From assembly GCF_009363115.1 (NCBI RefSeq), contig NZ_CP045298.1, positions 1,069,001 to 1,133,000 of the forward strand: DNA of 64,000 nucleotides, read 5' to 3'. Origin of the DNA: Paenibacillus brasilensis. GTDB lineage: Bacteria; Bacillota; Bacilli; Paenibacillales; Paenibacillaceae. Shown here piece by piece: positions 63,546 through 64,000 of the stretch (positions are counted from its first letter, which is position 1; each line of letters opens with the position of its first letter). A program made the position numbers and the translations under genes. The notes under the pieces were generated by a model that worked only from the letters and a program-made list of their open reading frames with translations, did not search any database and was not told the origin of the DNA.

Positions 63546-63639
63546 TGTAGATAATCCGCTCCTTAGTGTAATAGGTTTATTCTACAAGCCCCCATTTTTG
63601 TTGTCCAACTAAGTGTAGCCGATTGGACTTAAACAGCTC

Positions 63640-64000
63640 TTACAAAAGTAATCCTGTATCTCTTGCTTTTTGCACGGCTTCTTCTCGATTATTGACTCCC
63701 AGCTTGTCATAGAGAGTGGAAGCGTAATTTCTTACGGTGCCGTTGGATAGGTAAAGTTTCTCAGAAATTGTTTTATAACGGTTTCCTTGAGATAAAAGAT
63801 TCAAAACTTCTAGTTCGCGTTTCGTTAAGCCATACTCTTCTCCATCTGACCATGGTCCGACTGACTCTTCTTCATCATTTCCGTCCCACATTTTATGGAA
63901 CAAATCTTGGTTTATTACCGTGCCTCCCCGATAGACGAGGCGAATCGTTTCAGCCAGTTCACGCGACTCTATGGATTTCAGCAAATAGCCATCAGCACCG
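63640..64000 (-). CDS. NarL/LuxR-type response regulator, partial
   Basis: The frame continues past the right edge: the plus-strand end encodes GADGYLLKS on the minus strand, the end of a receiver domain. Residues IESRELAETIRLVYRGGTVI follow, then the GerE/LuxR helix-turn-helix (LTKRELEVLNLLSQGNRYKT; LYLSNGTVRNYASTLYDKLG). It should be the output half of a two-component system whose kinase lies outside. It begins 16 bases beyond the IS copy. Confidence 0.9.
   Translation of the reverse strand, partial: GADGYLLKSIESRELAETIRLVYRGGTVINQDLFHKMWDGNDEEESVGPWSDGEEYGLTKRELEVLNLLSQGNRYKTISEKLYLSNGTVRNYASTLYDKLGVNNREEAVQKARDTGLLL

Larger units (their letters stand above)
62405..63623 (-). mobile_element. 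IS3-family insertion sequence, copy 2
   Basis: Same ends and orientation as copy 1 at 56538-57753, with moderate divergence inside (both proteins differ at many positions). The left end follows the ger terminator by only a few bases. The two copies enclose the 4.65-kb ger segment in direct orientation, like a composite transposon. Confidence 0.88.

Overview
The window comes from a spore-forming, low-to-mid GC Firmicute, most likely the Paenibacillus polymyxa group. The secreted neutral protease at 54.6 kb closely resembles the P. polymyxa thermolysin-family Npr as I remember it. gerE, a gerA-type germinant receptor operon, a YhcN-like spore lipoprotein and CgeB-like proteins show that it sporulates. 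Start codons are often TTG or GTG behind strong AGGAGG sites.

Layout. 0-2.7 kb: the tail of an unknown gene, a relic of an RlmA-type rRNA methyltransferase, a small unknown protein, two tandem zinc-ribbon paralogues and gerE. 2.9-7.1 kb: a Fur-box-controlled iron uptake operon in the order efeO-efeB-efeU. 7.2-19.7 kb (minus strand): a compact biosynthetic cluster with two acyl/peptidyl carrier proteins, two ATP-grasp ligases, a radical SAM/SPASM enzyme, a BtrH-like acyltransferase, a BtrK-like PLP decarboxylase, a Gfo/Idh/MocA oxidoreductase, a glycosyltransferase-like protein and an ABC-2 exporter. It echoes the carrier-protein side-chain pathway of butirosin but has no aminoglycoside core genes, and it is the best candidate here for an undescribed system. 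Two of its genes carry apparent one-base frameshifts.

20-22.8 kb: murR/rpiR-nagB-nagA for amino sugar use. 22.9-30.1 kb: a YhcN-like lipoprotein with internal repeats, a broken gene, a SigO/RsoA-like split sigma pair divergent from yvrJ, and a Gld-like ABC system (ATPase, permease, GldG-like, DUF4340). 30.1-35.4 kb: intergenic repeats, glycosyltransferase remnants, a glycosyltransferase, a LacI regulator with AT-rich operators next to a truncated glycoside hydrolase, and a thioredoxin-reductase-like gene with an Rrf2 regulator.

35.5-54.1 kb: a long, almost entirely minus-strand glycan cluster: sugar epimerases and dehydratases (a CapE/CapF/CapG-like UDP-FucNAc route), a sugar nucleotidyltransferase, several family 2 and 4 glycosyltransferases, two CgeB-like proteins and small helical proteins. 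CgeB suggests it decorates the spore surface. Four of its proteins share a segment with glycine (or alanine) at every fourth residue, and several have Arg/Lys-rich ends, which suggests a shared assembly or docking feature. 54.6-56.4 kb: the npr protease. 56.5-63.6 kb: a gerA-type operon (A, B, C and a small D-like subunit) bracketed by two same-orientation IS3-family copies, each with a different one-base frameshift. The window ends inside a NarL/LuxR-type response regulator.

Single-base frameshifts occur at five places. Sequencing error and real decay cannot be told apart from the sequence alone.
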